NCBI RefSeq assembly: GCF_001561995.1
Contig: NZ_LLWC01000008.1
Coordinates: 62,001-126,000 of the forward strand
Length of the DNA stretch: 64,000 nt
From: Polycladidibacter hongkongensis
GTDB taxonomy: Bacteria > Pseudomonadota > Alphaproteobacteria > Rhizobiales > Stappiaceae
Reading direction: 5' to 3'
Shown: one piece after another, positions 44,969 to 53,966 of the stretch
Layout: the number at the start of each line of letters is the position of its first letter
Position numbering within the stretch: position 1 is the first letter of the stretch
Made by a program: the position numbers and the translations under genes
Notes under the pieces: model-generated
Database searches by the model: none
Told to the model about the DNA's origin: nothing
Seen by the model: only the letters and a program-made list of their open reading frames with translations

Positions 44969-46153
44969 TTAAACCTGCGCCAGCGCCTGCTCAAAATCAG
45001 CAATTAGATCCGCAGGATCCTCCAAGCCAACAGATAGCCGCAAGGTCTTGTCAGAAATACCCAGCTCTAGACGCGCCTCTTCAGCAACGCTTTGGTGGGT
45101 CGTCGTAGCAGGATGCGTTATCAGGCTTTTTGCATCGCCAAGATTATTAGACAAACTCACAATCTCCAGTGCATTTGACAGCTTGAACGCGGCCTCTTTG
45201 CCACCCTCCAGATCAAAAGCAACCATGGTAGAGCCGCCACGCATCTGCTTTTTGGCCAGCTCCGCCTGCGGATGATCATCACGCCCTGGATAAATCAGCC
45301 GCGAAACCTTGCTGCTCGCAGTCAGCATATCTGCAAGCTGCGCTGCTGTTGTGCTTTGGCGCTGAACGCGCAAATCTAGCGTTTCCAAGCCCTTAAGCAG
45401 CACCCAAGCGTTAAACGGACTCATAGAAGGGCCCGTGTGCTTGTACATGTCGTGAACTTCCTCAGAGATCCACTTTTCATCGGAAAGCACAACACCGCCA
45501 AGGCAACGCCCCTGCCCGTCAATGTGCTTGGTCGCCGAATAAATCACCACATCGGCGCCAAGCTGCAAAGGTGATTGCCAAATAGCTGTGGCAAAAACAT
45601 TATCCACGATCAGTCGCCCACCTACTTCGTGGATGAGATCTGCAACCGCCTGGATATCAACCAGATCAAGCGTCGGGTTGGTTGGGCTTTCCAGAAACGC
45701 GCCCTTGGTGTTTGGGCGGATTGCCGCCTTCCATTCATCTAGATTGGTGCCATCAATCAGCGTGGTTTCAACACCATAGCGCGGCAAAATTTGCTCGATG
45801 ATATAGCGGCAGGAGCCGAACAGCGCCTTGGGAGCCACGAAATGATCGCCGGCCTTCACGCAGGACATAATCGCTGTATTCACCGCAGCCATGCCAGAGG
45901 AAGTCGCCCTTGCGGCCTCGGCGCCTTCTAGCTCGCACATTCGCTGTTCAAACATGGAAACCGTTGGGTTGGCATAACGCGAGTAGATATAGCCGCTCTG
46001 GTCACCCAGAAAACGTGCTTCCGCCGCCTCAGCGCTGTCATAAACAAACCCTTGTGTGAGGAACAATGCCTCGGATGTCTCTCCAAACGGAGAGCGTGTG
46101 GTGCCGCCATGTACGAGTTTGGTGGCAGGTTTCCAGTTTTTGTTCGTGCTCAT
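44969..46153 (-). CDS. metZ: O-succinylhomoserine sulfhydrylase
   Basis: PLP enzyme making homocysteine directly from an O-acylhomoserine and sulfide. Cys/Met-metabolism family, 394 residues: TKLVHGGTTRSPFGETSEALFLTQGFVYD near the start, GYIYSRYANPTVSMFEQRM, ATSSGMAAV, the PLP lysine segment YSATKHIDGQGRCLGG and SLSNNLGDAKSLITHPATTTH. These choices (FLTQGFVYD, ATKHIDGQGR) match MetZ rather than MetB or MetY. AGGAAG precedes ATG 46153. The 5' leader carries a SAM-II riboswitch and a terminator hairpin, so it is repressed by S-adenosylmethionine. Confidence 0.95.
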   Translation of the reverse strand: MSTNKNWKPATKLVHGGTTRSPFGETSEALFLTQGFVYDSAEAAEARFLGDQSGYIYSRYANPTVSMFEQRMCELEGAEAARATSSGMAAVNTAIMSCVKAGDHFVAPKALFGSCRYIIEQILPRYGVETTLIDGTNLDEWKAAIRPNTKGAFLESPTNPTLDLVDIQAVADLIHEVGGRLIVDNVFATAIWQSPLQLGADVVIYSATKHIDGQGRCLGGVVLSDEKWISEEVHDMYKHTGPSMSPFNAWVLLKGLETLDLRVQRQSTTAAQLADMLTASSKVSRLIYPGRDDHPQAELAKKQMRGGSTMVAFDLEGGKEAAFKLSNALEIVSLSNNLGDAKSLITHPATTTHQSVAEEARLELGISDKTLRLSVGLEDPADLIADFEQALAQV

Positions 46154-46193
46154 CTTTCTTCCTGCATCGGCACTTTAAGCAAGACTCAAGTGC

Positions 46194-46224
46194 CAAAAAA
46201 CAAAACCTCAGCCAAAAGCCGAGG
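46194..46224 (-). terminator. Intrinsic terminator in the metZ leader
   Basis: On the minus strand a 7-bp stem CCTCGGC/GCTGAGG (one G-T pair) is followed by TTTTGTTTTTT. It lies between the SAM-II element and the metZ start, so it is the likely output device of the riboswitch. A second hairpin, GGCACTT/AAGTGCC (46169-46194), stands between it and the start codon. Confidence 0.78.
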
Positions 46225-46237
46225 TCACTGCAAGAAA

Positions 46238-46297
46238 CCCGGCCCTTTAGCAAGTTCTTTAACGTGGCAAGCAAGCCGGCCGCCCAAATCGCCACGA
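46238..46297 (-). ncRNA. SAM-II riboswitch upstream of metZ
   Basis: On the minus strand: P1 arms CGTGGC and GCCACG, the conserved loop GATTTGGGCGGCCGGCTTGC after the first arm, then TTAAAGAACTTGCTAAAG and the P2 pairing arm GGGCCGG. Order and key bases match the SAM-II (metA motif) H-type pseudoknot, frequent in alphaproteobacteria before metA, metX and metZ. A downstream terminator suggests control of transcription. Confidence 0.92.
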
Positions 46298-46427
46298 TGA
46301 CACTGTTTTATTGCAAGATTGAGCGAAGGTCAAACAATCGGAGCTTGGCTAAATCTGCGTTCTCCGTTAATCAAACTTCAACAATCAGTTTGCGGGTTAA
46401 TATCGGCTGGAAAAACGAGGTGCGGTG

Positions 46428-47543
46428 ATGGGTCTACTCTGGAGCAAAGCAAAAAGCGGTATTTTGCCAGCTGCTGCAATTAGGCAAATGTTTGACAAGA
46501 GCTTCATCGCAGCGCCGAACACCCCCGATTCCGATCAAATCCAACCCGCCAGTCTGGATCTGCGCCTCGGCAAGCGGGCATGGCGGGTACGTGCCAGTTT
46601 CTTGCCTGGACCAGAGGCAAAGGTAATGGACAAGCTGGAAGACCTCATCCTGCATGAAATCGACCTGCAAAAGGGTGCAGTGCTTGAGACCGGCTGTGTT
46701 TATATAGTTGAATTGCAGGAGAGCCTCTCCCTGCCAGAAAATCTCGCAGCAACAACCAACCCGAAAAGCTCCACGGGCCGCATTGATGTATTCACCCGCG
46801 TGATCACAAATAATGGCAGCGCCTTTGATCGGGTTGAAGCAGGGTATGACGGCGCGCTTTATGCGGAGATTTCGCCGCGCACTTTCCCTGTGCTGGTTCG
46901 TGAAGGCTCACGCCTATCCCAAATCCGTTTCCGTCTTGGAGATCCACTTATCTCTGATGAAACGCTGGAGCACATTCACCGCGATCGTACGCTTATCAGT
47001 GGTGGAAACGAAGTCATCGGCGGCGGCGTGCAACTTTCCATCGATCTAATGGGCAGCGGCAAAGGCGGGCTGATTGGCTATCGTGCCAAACGCCACACCG
47101 GCGTGATTGATGTTGATGCCAAAGCCGCCCAAGACCCGCTAGATTTCTGGGAGCCGATTTACAACCGCGGCAAAGCCTCCATCATTCTGGATCCGAACGA
47201 GTTCTATATTCTTGTCTCCCAAGAAGCAGTGCACGTCCCACCCGAATATGCCGCTGAAATGGTGCCGTTTGATCCTCTCGTGGGCGAGTTCCGTGTCCAC
47301 TATGCCGGCTTCTTTGATCCCGGTTTTGGCCACGAGAAAATCGGCGGTGGCGGCTCACGCGCTGTTCTTGAGGTGCGTTCGCACGAAGTGCCGTTCATTG
47401 TCGAGCACGGACAAACAGTCGGCCGCCTCGTCTACGAACACATGACAGAACCTCCCCAAACTCTCTATGGCGAGGGCATAGGCTCAAACTACCAAGGCCA
47501 AGCGCTCAAGCTTTCCAAGCACTTTCGTGCCTTGGCTGAGTAA
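46428..47543 (+). CDS. dcd: 2'-deoxycytidine 5'-triphosphate deaminase (long form)
   Basis: Deaminates dCTP to dUTP for thymidylate synthesis. The 371-residue protein is the double-length form found in alphaproteobacteria, apparently two dUTPase-like domains. The first contains IQPASLDLRLGKRAWRVRASFLPG, LPENLAATTNPKSSTGRIDVFTRVI and YAEISPRTFPVLVREGSRLSQIRFR; the second YILVSQEAVHVPPEYAAEMVPFDPLVGEFRVHYAGFFDPGFG. The start is ATG 46428 (a GTG precedes it in frame). It is divergent from metZ and 6 nt before yigZ. Confidence 0.88.
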   Translation: MGLLWSKAKSGILPAAAIRQMFDKSFIAAPNTPDSDQIQPASLDLRLGKRAWRVRASFLPGPEAKVMDKLEDLILHEIDLQKGAVLETGCVYIVELQESLSLPENLAATTNPKSSTGRIDVFTRVITNNGSAFDRVEAGYDGALYAEISPRTFPVLVREGSRLSQIRFRLGDPLISDETLEHIHRDRTLISGGNEVIGGGVQLSIDLMGSGKGGLIGYRAKRHTGVIDVDAKAAQDPLDFWEPIYNRGKASIILDPNEFYILVSQEAVHVPPEYAAEMVPFDPLVGEFRVHYAGFFDPGFGHEKIGGGGSRAVLEVRSHEVPFIVEHGQTVGRLVYEHMTEPPQTLYGEGIGSNYQGQALKLSKHFRALAE

Positions 47544-47549
47544 GCACCC

Positions 47550-48098
47550 ATGCCGCTGCAAACCATTAAAGACGAGTTCTACTGCGAGACAGAAGAAAAG
47601 AAATCCCGTTTTTTGGCTTTTCTCGTTCCCATAGAGACGTTTGACAGCCGTCTCGCCCAGCTGCGCGCCGAACATCGCAAGGCAAATCACCATGTCACCG
47701 CTTTCCGCCGCATGCTGCCTGATGACCGCATCGACGAAAGCGCGAAAGATGATGGCGAACCCGCTGGCACCTCTGGCATGCCCATGCTGAAAACCCTGAT
47801 CGGCCACAAGCTCATCAACACCGGCGTCATCGTTGTGCGATACTTCGGTGGCATAAAGCTGGGCACCGGCGGCCTCGCCAGAGCCTATTCCGGCGCGGCA
47901 AACGCGGTAATTGCACAAGCCACGCTACAACCATGGGAAAAGATCCTGGCAAAAACCGTATCTGCTTCTTTTTCACAAAGCGCGGAACTAGAACGGCAGG
48001 TGAGCCTTCTTGGGCTCTCTGTCCTCAACAGAGAATTTACCGAGGGCGGCGTCTGCCTTCACGTTAGCGGCCCAGAAGAGAAAATCTCGCAGCTTTAG
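47550..48098 (+). CDS. YigZ/IMPACT family protein
   Basis: A 182-residue protein of the UPF0029/YigZ family with an N-terminal domain (FYCETEEKKSRFLAFLVPI; HHVTAF; DDGEPAGTSGMPML; GVIVVRYFGGIKLGTGGLARAYSGAA). The C-terminal domain is shorter than in E. coli YigZ (about 200). Eukaryotic IMPACT inhibits GCN2, but the bacterial role is undefined. It is close behind dcd and 29 nt before the HAD gene, so a three-gene operon is likely. Confidence 0.88.
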   Translation: MPLQTIKDEFYCETEEKKSRFLAFLVPIETFDSRLAQLRAEHRKANHHVTAFRRMLPDDRIDESAKDDGEPAGTSGMPMLKTLIGHKLINTGVIVVRYFGGIKLGTGGLARAYSGAANAVIAQATLQPWEKILAKTVSASFSQSAELERQVSLLGLSVLNREFTEGGVCLHVSGPEEKISQL

Positions 48099-48127
48099 CG
48101 CAATGTTGATCTTGCAAGGAGAATTAG

Positions 48128-48763
48128 GTGACTGAGATCCGGTTCCTCATCTTTGATATGGATGAAGTGATTTATGACTATGATCACCCCAAGCGTTTGC
48201 AGCTGCTGGCAGAGCGAACAGGGATTTCGCCGCAGGAAATTCACCAACGCGTTTGGGGCGGTCCGGAAGAAGACCTTTCCGAAACCGGCATTCCTGCAAC
48301 AGGAGCAGCCTATTTAAAACAATACAACCAGTTGCTTGGCTTTGAACTAAGCGCGGAAGAGTGGATCCAGATCCGCCATCAAATGATGCGCCCACGCCCA
48401 CAAATGCTTGAGCTGCTCGCCCACCTGAAGCAGCGATATGATCTTGCGCTACTAACCAACAATGGCGCCATGCTCGCTGAGAATCTTTTCGCCATCGCCC
48501 CAGAACTAGAAAGCCTCTTCGGCGACAAAGCCCACGCTTCCTGCCACTTTGGTGCGCGCAAGCCCGACCCTGCGGTCTACAAGGCGATTTGCAGTTGCTA
48601 TGGCTATGAGCCCAAAAACTGCCTGTTTGTCGATGACAAGGAGGAAAACATCGTCGGTGCGAAAGCGGCAGGCCTAGCCGCCATTCTCTACCGCAGCTTC
48701 GCGCAGTTCCACGGAGAGTTGGCAGAATCCCTTCAGTTTTCCACCAGCGTTAACCATGGTTAA
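48128..48763 (+). CDS. HAD-superfamily phosphatase
   Basis: A 211-residue HAD subfamily IA hydrolase. Motif I FDMDEVIYDYD (DxD with nucleophile Asp), motif II LLTNN, motif III lysine in HFGARKPDPAVY and motif IV FVDDKEENIVGAKAAG are all present. The cap is the small alpha-helical type. The substrate is unknown; homologues act on sugar phosphates or nucleotides. GGAG 12 nt before GTG 48128. It ends with a terminator. Confidence 0.9.
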   Translation: MTEIRFLIFDMDEVIYDYDHPKRLQLLAERTGISPQEIHQRVWGGPEEDLSETGIPATGAAYLKQYNQLLGFELSAEEWIQIRHQMMRPRPQMLELLAHLKQRYDLALLTNNGAMLAENLFAIAPELESLFGDKAHASCHFGARKPDPAVYKAICSCYGYEPKNCLFVDDKEENIVGAKAAGLAAILYRSFAQFHGELAESLQFSTSVNHG

Positions 48764-48791
48764 TTTTCATTAAAGTTTTAATGAAAATTTT
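48762..48791 (+). terminator. AT-rich terminator hairpin after the HAD gene
   Basis: A perfect 12-bp inverted repeat based on AATTTTCATTAA with a 4-nt loop is followed by TTTT. Although AT-rich, the stem is long. Confidence 0.7.
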
Positions 48792-48882
48792 GCTAGGCTG
48801 AACAGCAGTATCTAGGGGATGCGAAGCCATAGCATTTGCATGCCCTCCTTTAGGCAGTCTGTAAGTGTGTAAGGTCTGGAAA

Positions 48883-49254
48883 ATGGTTTTGCGGTGTTTG
48901 CCACCTGTTCGAGTGCGCCTACAATTTTACGAGGGCAAAGGCCGTTATTTCCCAAACTTTAGTGTGGGCAATCAGCCTCCTGCCAACGAAAACCATCAAG
49001 CCACAGCTAAGCGGCCCTTTGCGCGCAAGGCGGTCCTGAAGCGCAGGCGCCCAGGTCGCCGCTATGCACTCGCCCGCTGGCAAAATCAATCACTTGCCCG
49101 AAAACACGCCAGCACAGCCACTTTGCTTGGCTTACAAGAAGCACTCACGGGCACAGCCTCAAATCTAAAGTCCCGCAGGGTGCGCCAGTATCGCGCCGCA
49201 ATCAAAGCGCGCTATGCTCTGGGAAATGGTCGCTTCACAGAAATCTTTGCCTAA
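48883..49254 (+). CDS. Hypothetical basic protein
   Basis: A 123-residue open frame I do not recognise. AAGG lies 8 nt before ATG 48883, and codon use resembles that of neighbouring genes. It is unusually basic: FARKAVLKRRRPGRRYALARW in the middle and KSRRVRQYRAAIKARY near the C-terminus. No membrane segment or signal peptide. Such charge could suit nucleic-acid or ribosome binding, but that is inference. It is convergent with ggt, 13 nt away. It may not be a real gene. Confidence 0.42.
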   Translation: MVLRCLPPVRVRLQFYEGKGRYFPNFSVGNQPPANENHQATAKRPFARKAVLKRRRPGRRYALARWQNQSLARKHASTATLLGLQEALTGTASNLKSRRVRQYRAAIKARYALGNGRFTEIFA

Positions 49255-49267
49255 TTCCAAGCGACAG

Positions 49268-50866
49268 TTAGAAGCCAATCGCGCAGCCATCCTTGCGCGG
49301 GTCTGAGCCCCCGATGAGCACACCGCGGTTGCGATCAATAACAATGCCTTGCCCACCGCCAATAGGCTCTCTTACCCGTTCAAGACGATGCCCAATCGCC
49401 CGCAGCCCCGCACAGCTCTCTTCTGGAATACCGGCCTCCGCCTGCAACGCAAGGCTATCTTCGTCAATAAACACACGCGGCAGATCAATCGCTGCTTGTA
49501 TGTCCATCTGATAATCCAACATGTTGCTCAGCACATAGGCATGCCCGCAGGGTTGATAACCACCGCCCATGACGCCGAACGCGATCGAAGGCCGCCCATC
49601 TTGCATGGCTATTGCTGGAATAATCGTATGCATGGGCCGCTTGCCACCTAGCAGCTCGTTCGCATGCCCTTCTTCAAGCGAGAAGCAAGCCCCCCTGTTC
49701 TGCAAGAGCACACCACTTTGCGGCGCTGTTATGCATGAGCCAAAGCCCTTGTATATCGAGTTGATGAGCGATACTGCCAAGCCATCCTCATCCACCACGC
49801 TAAGGCACACCGTATCAGACTTTGGAGAGAGCAGCTGTGTTTGTTGGCGTGGCAGCACGCCATCCATGCGGATCCTCCCTGCAAGCTTGTCAACATGATC
49901 GGCGCGCAAAAGCTCCATCGCATCAAAGGCCATGGCTTGCGGATCCGCCAAAAAAGCATCCCGCGCCGAGTAAGCAAGCTTTGTTGCCTCCATGTGTATA
50001 TGCAACCGCTGAACGCCCAATGGCTCAAGCCCGCGCAAGTCAAAACGCTTGAGGATCTCCAGCAGGAGCAATGCAACAATTCCTTGCCCGTTTGGTGGCA
50101 ACTCGGCTATTTCAAGCCCTGCATAATCGCTGGTAATCGGCACCACTTCCTCTGCCTGCATTGCGGCGAGATCATCAACAGTTAACAAGCCGCCATGCGC
50201 CTGCACCTGCGCAGCAATGTCCTGCGCCACAGGCCCCTTGTAAAAACCGTCGGCACCTTCTGCTGCGATACGTTCCAGCGTTTCTGCCAGTTGTGCAAAA
50301 CGCATCACATCACCAGCTTTTGGAGCTGCGCCAGCGCGTAGATAAATCTTTTCACTTGCCTCACAAACTCTCAGCGCAGGAACAAGCCCTTGCCAATCAA
50401 AGGCAACACGTGGCGCCACAGGAAATCCATTGCGAGCATAACCAATCGCCGGCGCTAGCACTTCTGCCCAAGAGAGCCTGCCAAACTCTTGCAGCAGCAT
50501 TTCCCAACCACGAACAGCGCCGGGCACTGTCACCGCGTGGCCGCTATGAGGCGGCACCTTGCTTAGTCCCTCCTCCCTCAGCGCAGCAGCATTTGCCGCT
50601 GCCGCAGAACGCCCTGAAGCATTCATGCCCCACAGCTTACGGCCTTCCTGCCCCACAAGGGCAAAACAGTCACCGCCAATGCCTGTCATCTGCGGCTCGA
50701 CAACACCTTGCACCGCCACCGCTGCAACAGCTGCATCTGCCGCGTTCCCCCCCTTGTGCAAAATACCAACAGCCGCTTCACTCGCCAGCGGGTGCGAGGT
50801 CGCCACCATAGCGCGCTGTCCATACACGGCTGAGCGTCCATTCATCTGAAAGTCACGACTGCTCAT
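49268..50866 (-). CDS. Gamma-glutamyltransferase family protein
   Basis: Ntn-hydrolase family enzyme of 532 residues that would cleave itself and act on gamma-glutamyl compounds. The opening AMVATSHPLASEAAVGILHKGGNAADAAVA is standard, with the glycine loop GIGGDCFALV. The autoprocessing threonine is probably that in SDTVCLSVVDEDGLAVSLINS. The C-terminal PMHTIIPAIAMQDGRP, FGVMGGGYQPCGH and GIVIDRNRGVLIGGSDPRKDG fit the family's small subunit. A signal peptide is not evident, so it may be cytoplasmic. Start at ATG 50866, after AAGGTGG. Confidence 0.9.
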   Translation of the reverse strand: MSSRDFQMNGRSAVYGQRAMVATSHPLASEAAVGILHKGGNAADAAVAAVAVQGVVEPQMTGIGGDCFALVGQEGRKLWGMNASGRSAAAANAAALREEGLSKVPPHSGHAVTVPGAVRGWEMLLQEFGRLSWAEVLAPAIGYARNGFPVAPRVAFDWQGLVPALRVCEASEKIYLRAGAAPKAGDVMRFAQLAETLERIAAEGADGFYKGPVAQDIAAQVQAHGGLLTVDDLAAMQAEEVVPITSDYAGLEIAELPPNGQGIVALLLLEILKRFDLRGLEPLGVQRLHIHMEATKLAYSARDAFLADPQAMAFDAMELLRADHVDKLAGRIRMDGVLPRQQTQLLSPKSDTVCLSVVDEDGLAVSLINSIYKGFGSCITAPQSGVLLQNRGACFSLEEGHANELLGGKRPMHTIIPAIAMQDGRPSIAFGVMGGGYQPCGHAYVLSNMLDYQMDIQAAIDLPRVFIDEDSLALQAEAGIPEESCAGLRAIGHRLERVREPIGGGQGIVIDRNRGVLIGGSDPRKDGCAIGF

Positions 50867-50998
50867 CAAGCCACCTTACCCATGCACCATTAAGGTTTTT
50901 ACTGCCAAATTTGCGCAACTGCTTTTCCATATTGGCCGGTTGGAACACGGCGACCCCACTGCTATCTCCTAGTGAATTTACGATAGGGATTAGACGGT

Positions 50999-51427
50999 AT
51001 GCAACTCAACCTTTCACTAGCAAAAGCCATTATATCTTCAGCTCAGGAGAAGGCAGCCGAACTTGGCCTCAAGCCCATCACAGTAGCAGTTCTTGATGCG
51101 GGCGGTCATGTAATCGCTCTGGAGCGCCAAGACGGCTCCTCGATCATGCGCCCGCAAATCGCCACAGGAAAAGCATTTGGCGCCTTAGCTGTGGGCGTAG
51201 GCAGCCGCTGGCTTAATGACAATGCAGCAAGCCGCCCCCACTTCATTCAGGCTCTAAATGGCCTAGCGCAAGGTGGCATTGTACCTGTTCCAGGTGGAGT
51301 TTTGATACGAAACGACACTGGTAGGATCTTTGGCGCCATTGGTATAACAGGTGACACATCAGAAAACGATGAAACTTGCGCCTGCCACAGCATATATCAG
51401 AACAATCTTGTTGCTGATTGCGGATAG
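50999..51427 (+). CDS. GlcG/HbpS family heme-binding-like protein
   Basis: A 142-residue protein of the GlcG/HbpS-like fold (LSLAKAIISSAQEKAAELGLKPITVAVLDAGGHVIALERQDGSSIMRPQIATGKAFGAL; FIQALNGLAQGGIVPVPGGVLIRNDTGRIFGAIGITGDTSENDE), matching the family length. Related HbpS binds heme and takes part in oxidative-stress sensing in Streptomyces; GlcG lies with glycolate oxidase in E. coli. Neither link applies obviously here. AGGGATTAG precedes ATG 50999. It is divergent from ggt. Confidence 0.87.
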   Translation: MQLNLSLAKAIISSAQEKAAELGLKPITVAVLDAGGHVIALERQDGSSIMRPQIATGKAFGALAVGVGSRWLNDNAASRPHFIQALNGLAQGGIVPVPGGVLIRNDTGRIFGAIGITGDTSENDETCACHSIYQNNLVADCG

Positions 51428-51659
51428 TCTACATACAGCAATTAACATGCAAAATAGATACCTAGTAAAAACCGTGCTATTCCTTAAGTAAATCTCGACA
51501 TATCGGACCAGATATCCTCAAAACGAGCCACACATAATATAAAATTGTAATAAATTTCCACCTATTATTAAAGTTAACGTCGCGTTTTTTCTTCCAAAAG
51601 CTGCACAAAGCAATATCATGCAACCCATACTATAAAATGGGCAGATTGTGGGGCCTGCT

Positions 51660-53300
51660 ATGCTATTTCATTGGATTGCGCAACTTCGCGCCAAGCAGAT
51701 TGCATTTAAAGACGACGAGAGGGGAGTGGTCGCGGTTATCACGGCCTTCCTGATCGTGCTGCTTATTGTGATCATCGGTATGGGTATCGATTTTGGCCGT
51801 GCTTTCACCACCCAGCAGCGCCTCTATGCCGCGCTAGACACCGCCGGCCTCGCCGCTGCCACCCGGCTAGATAAAGAAGAGATGTCAGTCGCTGAGGCTA
51901 AAACGCTGATCAAAGAACTTTACATAAAAAACATCGAGGGGATGGTCTACGGTGATGTCACGATCGCGGAGATAGAGCCAGATGTAAATATGCAAACCGG
52001 TGTCATTAATCTAGCTGCAAGTGCGAACGTTCCCACATTCTTTATCCGCCTCGCTAATCTTATCCCGGGTTTCGGGGAGGATGACTACTCAAAACTAAAC
52101 GTGGGAACAAATACCACGGTCAACTTCGGCGTTGGAAGCGCAGAAATTGCTCTAGTTCTAGATGTCACATTGTCCATGAAAAGGCATATAAAGAAAGGCA
52201 AGGCAGACGGGGCTTTAGAAACCGCAGTAAAAAGTGTCATCGATGAACTGTTACCACCTTCTATCAGCGAAGAAGATGCACGTATCAGTTTATCCATCAT
52301 TCCATACAATGAATTTGTTTCACTTCCACTAAAAGATGCCCAAATAGTTCAAGACAGTATTGTGCCTTTGCAAAGTACATCTAAATCAAAACACTCCTGC
52401 ATGGTCAGCCGTCAAAAATACATTGATACATACGACAATGAAACAGTTAGCAAAAAGGGTTATAGACAGCAACTGCGTTTCGTTAAGAGACAAGTATCAC
52501 ATGCAGATGAAATAGATAACTTCTTGCTTAAGGACGATATGCCGCCTCTCGAGCTTCCTACGAGGAGATATAAGCACATGGGGCATGCGATAAATGGATA
52601 CGGCGCGTTTTTTGGTGAAAACTGCAAGAAAACAGCACCCATAAGAGCGCTTACCTCTAATCGCAATGCACTTTCACAAACCATTAACCTCTTGGACACG
52701 GAAAATAACACAGCAGGCCATATTGGCATGCTTTGGGGCTGGCACACCTTGTCACCCAAATGGAACTCCTTTTGGCAACGGCAACCTAACAGCAAGCCAG
52801 CTGCTAGCTATGGCCAAACCAAGAAATTCATGATTTTTATGACAGATGGAAAGTTTAACAGCTACTTCCGCAAAACTCCTTATATGTACATCGAAGAATA
52901 TGGGATGTGGGTTCGAAAATATAGAACTGTTGTAAAGTACCTTTGGGAGACGGACACATACAAGTTTTATCAGCCCTATCCGCGCAGTATGTTTGAGTAC
53001 ATAAATGGAAAACGTCTGAAAAATCCCAAGTACGACCGTGATACGCAAGGGAACGATGTAAACATACCAATAGCAAATTATCGCGCAAAAGAGGCCTGCA
53101 AAGCCATTAGAGAAAGTGGGATTACTATTTTTTCGGTCTTTTATCAAACTAGCGAAAAGCCGCCATCTTCCCTTCTTAAGATTCTCCGTGATTGCGCAGG
53201 TAAGGATGGAAAGTTCGTTCTTGCCAAAAACGCAGATGACCTTAAAAAGGCATTTTCAGGCATCGCAAAGTATGTGAAAAGCGTCTACGTTTCAAAATAG
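51660..53300 (+). CDS. TadG-like vWA-domain protein
   Basis: A 546-residue protein with the Tad pilus TadE/TadG start: DERGVVAVITAFLIVLLIVIIGMGIDFGRAFTTQQRLYAALDTAGLAAAT, a membrane helix with the Glu/Asp patch. From about residue 160 a von Willebrand A domain begins (IALVLDVTLSMK, with DxTxS in the metal-site position) and later contains FMTDGKFNS. In Tad systems such proteins are minor pilins or envelope scaffolds. No other tad gene is near. ATG 51660 is preferred to GTG 51648. The C-terminal half is more AT-rich than its neighbours. Confidence 0.82.
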   Translation: MLFHWIAQLRAKQIAFKDDERGVVAVITAFLIVLLIVIIGMGIDFGRAFTTQQRLYAALDTAGLAAATRLDKEEMSVAEAKTLIKELYIKNIEGMVYGDVTIAEIEPDVNMQTGVINLAASANVPTFFIRLANLIPGFGEDDYSKLNVGTNTTVNFGVGSAEIALVLDVTLSMKRHIKKGKADGALETAVKSVIDELLPPSISEEDARISLSIIPYNEFVSLPLKDAQIVQDSIVPLQSTSKSKHSCMVSRQKYIDTYDNETVSKKGYRQQLRFVKRQVSHADEIDNFLLKDDMPPLELPTRRYKHMGHAINGYGAFFGENCKKTAPIRALTSNRNALSQTINLLDTENNTAGHIGMLWGWHTLSPKWNSFWQRQPNSKPAASYGQTKKFMIFMTDGKFNSYFRKTPYMYIEEYGMWVRKYRTVVKYLWETDTYKFYQPYPRSMFEYINGKRLKNPKYDRDTQGNDVNIPIANYRAKEACKAIRESGITIFSVFYQTSEKPPSSLLKILRDCAGKDGKFVLAKNADDLKKAFSGIAKYVKSVYVSK

Positions 53301-53301
53301 C

Positions 53302-53328
53302 AAAAGGGGTCATAGCCCCTTTTCTTTT
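53302..53328 (+). terminator. Terminator after the TadG-like gene
   Basis: An 8-bp stem AAAAGGGG/CCCCTTTT with a short loop is followed by CTTTT, 1 nt past the stop codon. Confidence 0.85.
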
Positions 53329-53360
53329 GCGGTAAGTTGCAATTGCACACCCGCGCCGGC

Positions 53361-53966
53361 CTAGTGCTTCTTGGAAAGTGCTTCTATCTGCGCCTGCATC
53401 TGGGCGAGTTGTTCTTTCAGCCCGTCCAGCTGCTCGCCCGTTGCAGCTCTTTCATCAGTTGCTCCAGATGTTTTACCCTCGGCTTTTACCGCTTCGCCTG
53501 GCTCGGTCTTACCGTCTCCAAAGCCCGGCATAAACATACCCATAGCTTTTTGGAACATCTCGCTGTTGCGCTTCACCTGCTCCTCAACCAATTCAAAAGG
53601 CGTCGTTGTCATAGCCTGCGAAAGCTTGGCGCGCATCTTTTCCTGTTCCTGCACAAAACTTCCAAGCGAGTGCTCTAGGTAGCTCGGCACAATGCTTTGC
53701 ATGCTGTCGCCATAAAATCCGATCAACTGGCGCAAAAACGCAATCGGCAGCAGATTTTGCCCTTTGCTTTCCTGCTCAAAAATAATCTGGGTTAGCACCG
53801 AGCGCGTAATATCTTCCCCGCTCTTGGCATCCTGCACAACAAACTCCCGGCCATCCTTCACCATCACAGCCAAGTCTTCCAAGGTGACATAAGAGCTGCT
53901 GCTGGTGTCATAAAGCCTGCGGTTAGCATACTTCTTGATTACAGTTGCCTCACCGTGCTGTGCCAT
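53361..53966 (-). CDS. phaR: Polyhydroxyalkanoate synthesis repressor PhaR
   Basis: DNA-binding regulator that senses polyhydroxyalkanoate granules and controls phasin and related genes. The N-terminal domain is the family signature (IKKYANRRLYDTSSSSYVTLEDLAVMVKDGREFVVQDAKSGEDITRSVLTQIIFEQE), followed by a helical middle and a Glu/Gln-rich coiled-coil end. GAGGTGCAC lies before ATG 53966 (201 residues). It is divergent from phaA and phaB, an arrangement usual in alphaproteobacteria. The long linker after residue 150 is low-complexity. Confidence 0.95.
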   Translation of the reverse strand: MAQHGEATVIKKYANRRLYDTSSSSYVTLEDLAVMVKDGREFVVQDAKSGEDITRSVLTQIIFEQESKGQNLLPIAFLRQLIGFYGDSMQSIVPSYLEHSLGSFVQEQEKMRAKLSQAMTTTPFELVEEQVKRNSEMFQKAMGMFMPGFGDGKTEPGEAVKAEGKTSGATDERAATGEQLDGLKEQLAQMQAQIEALSKKH

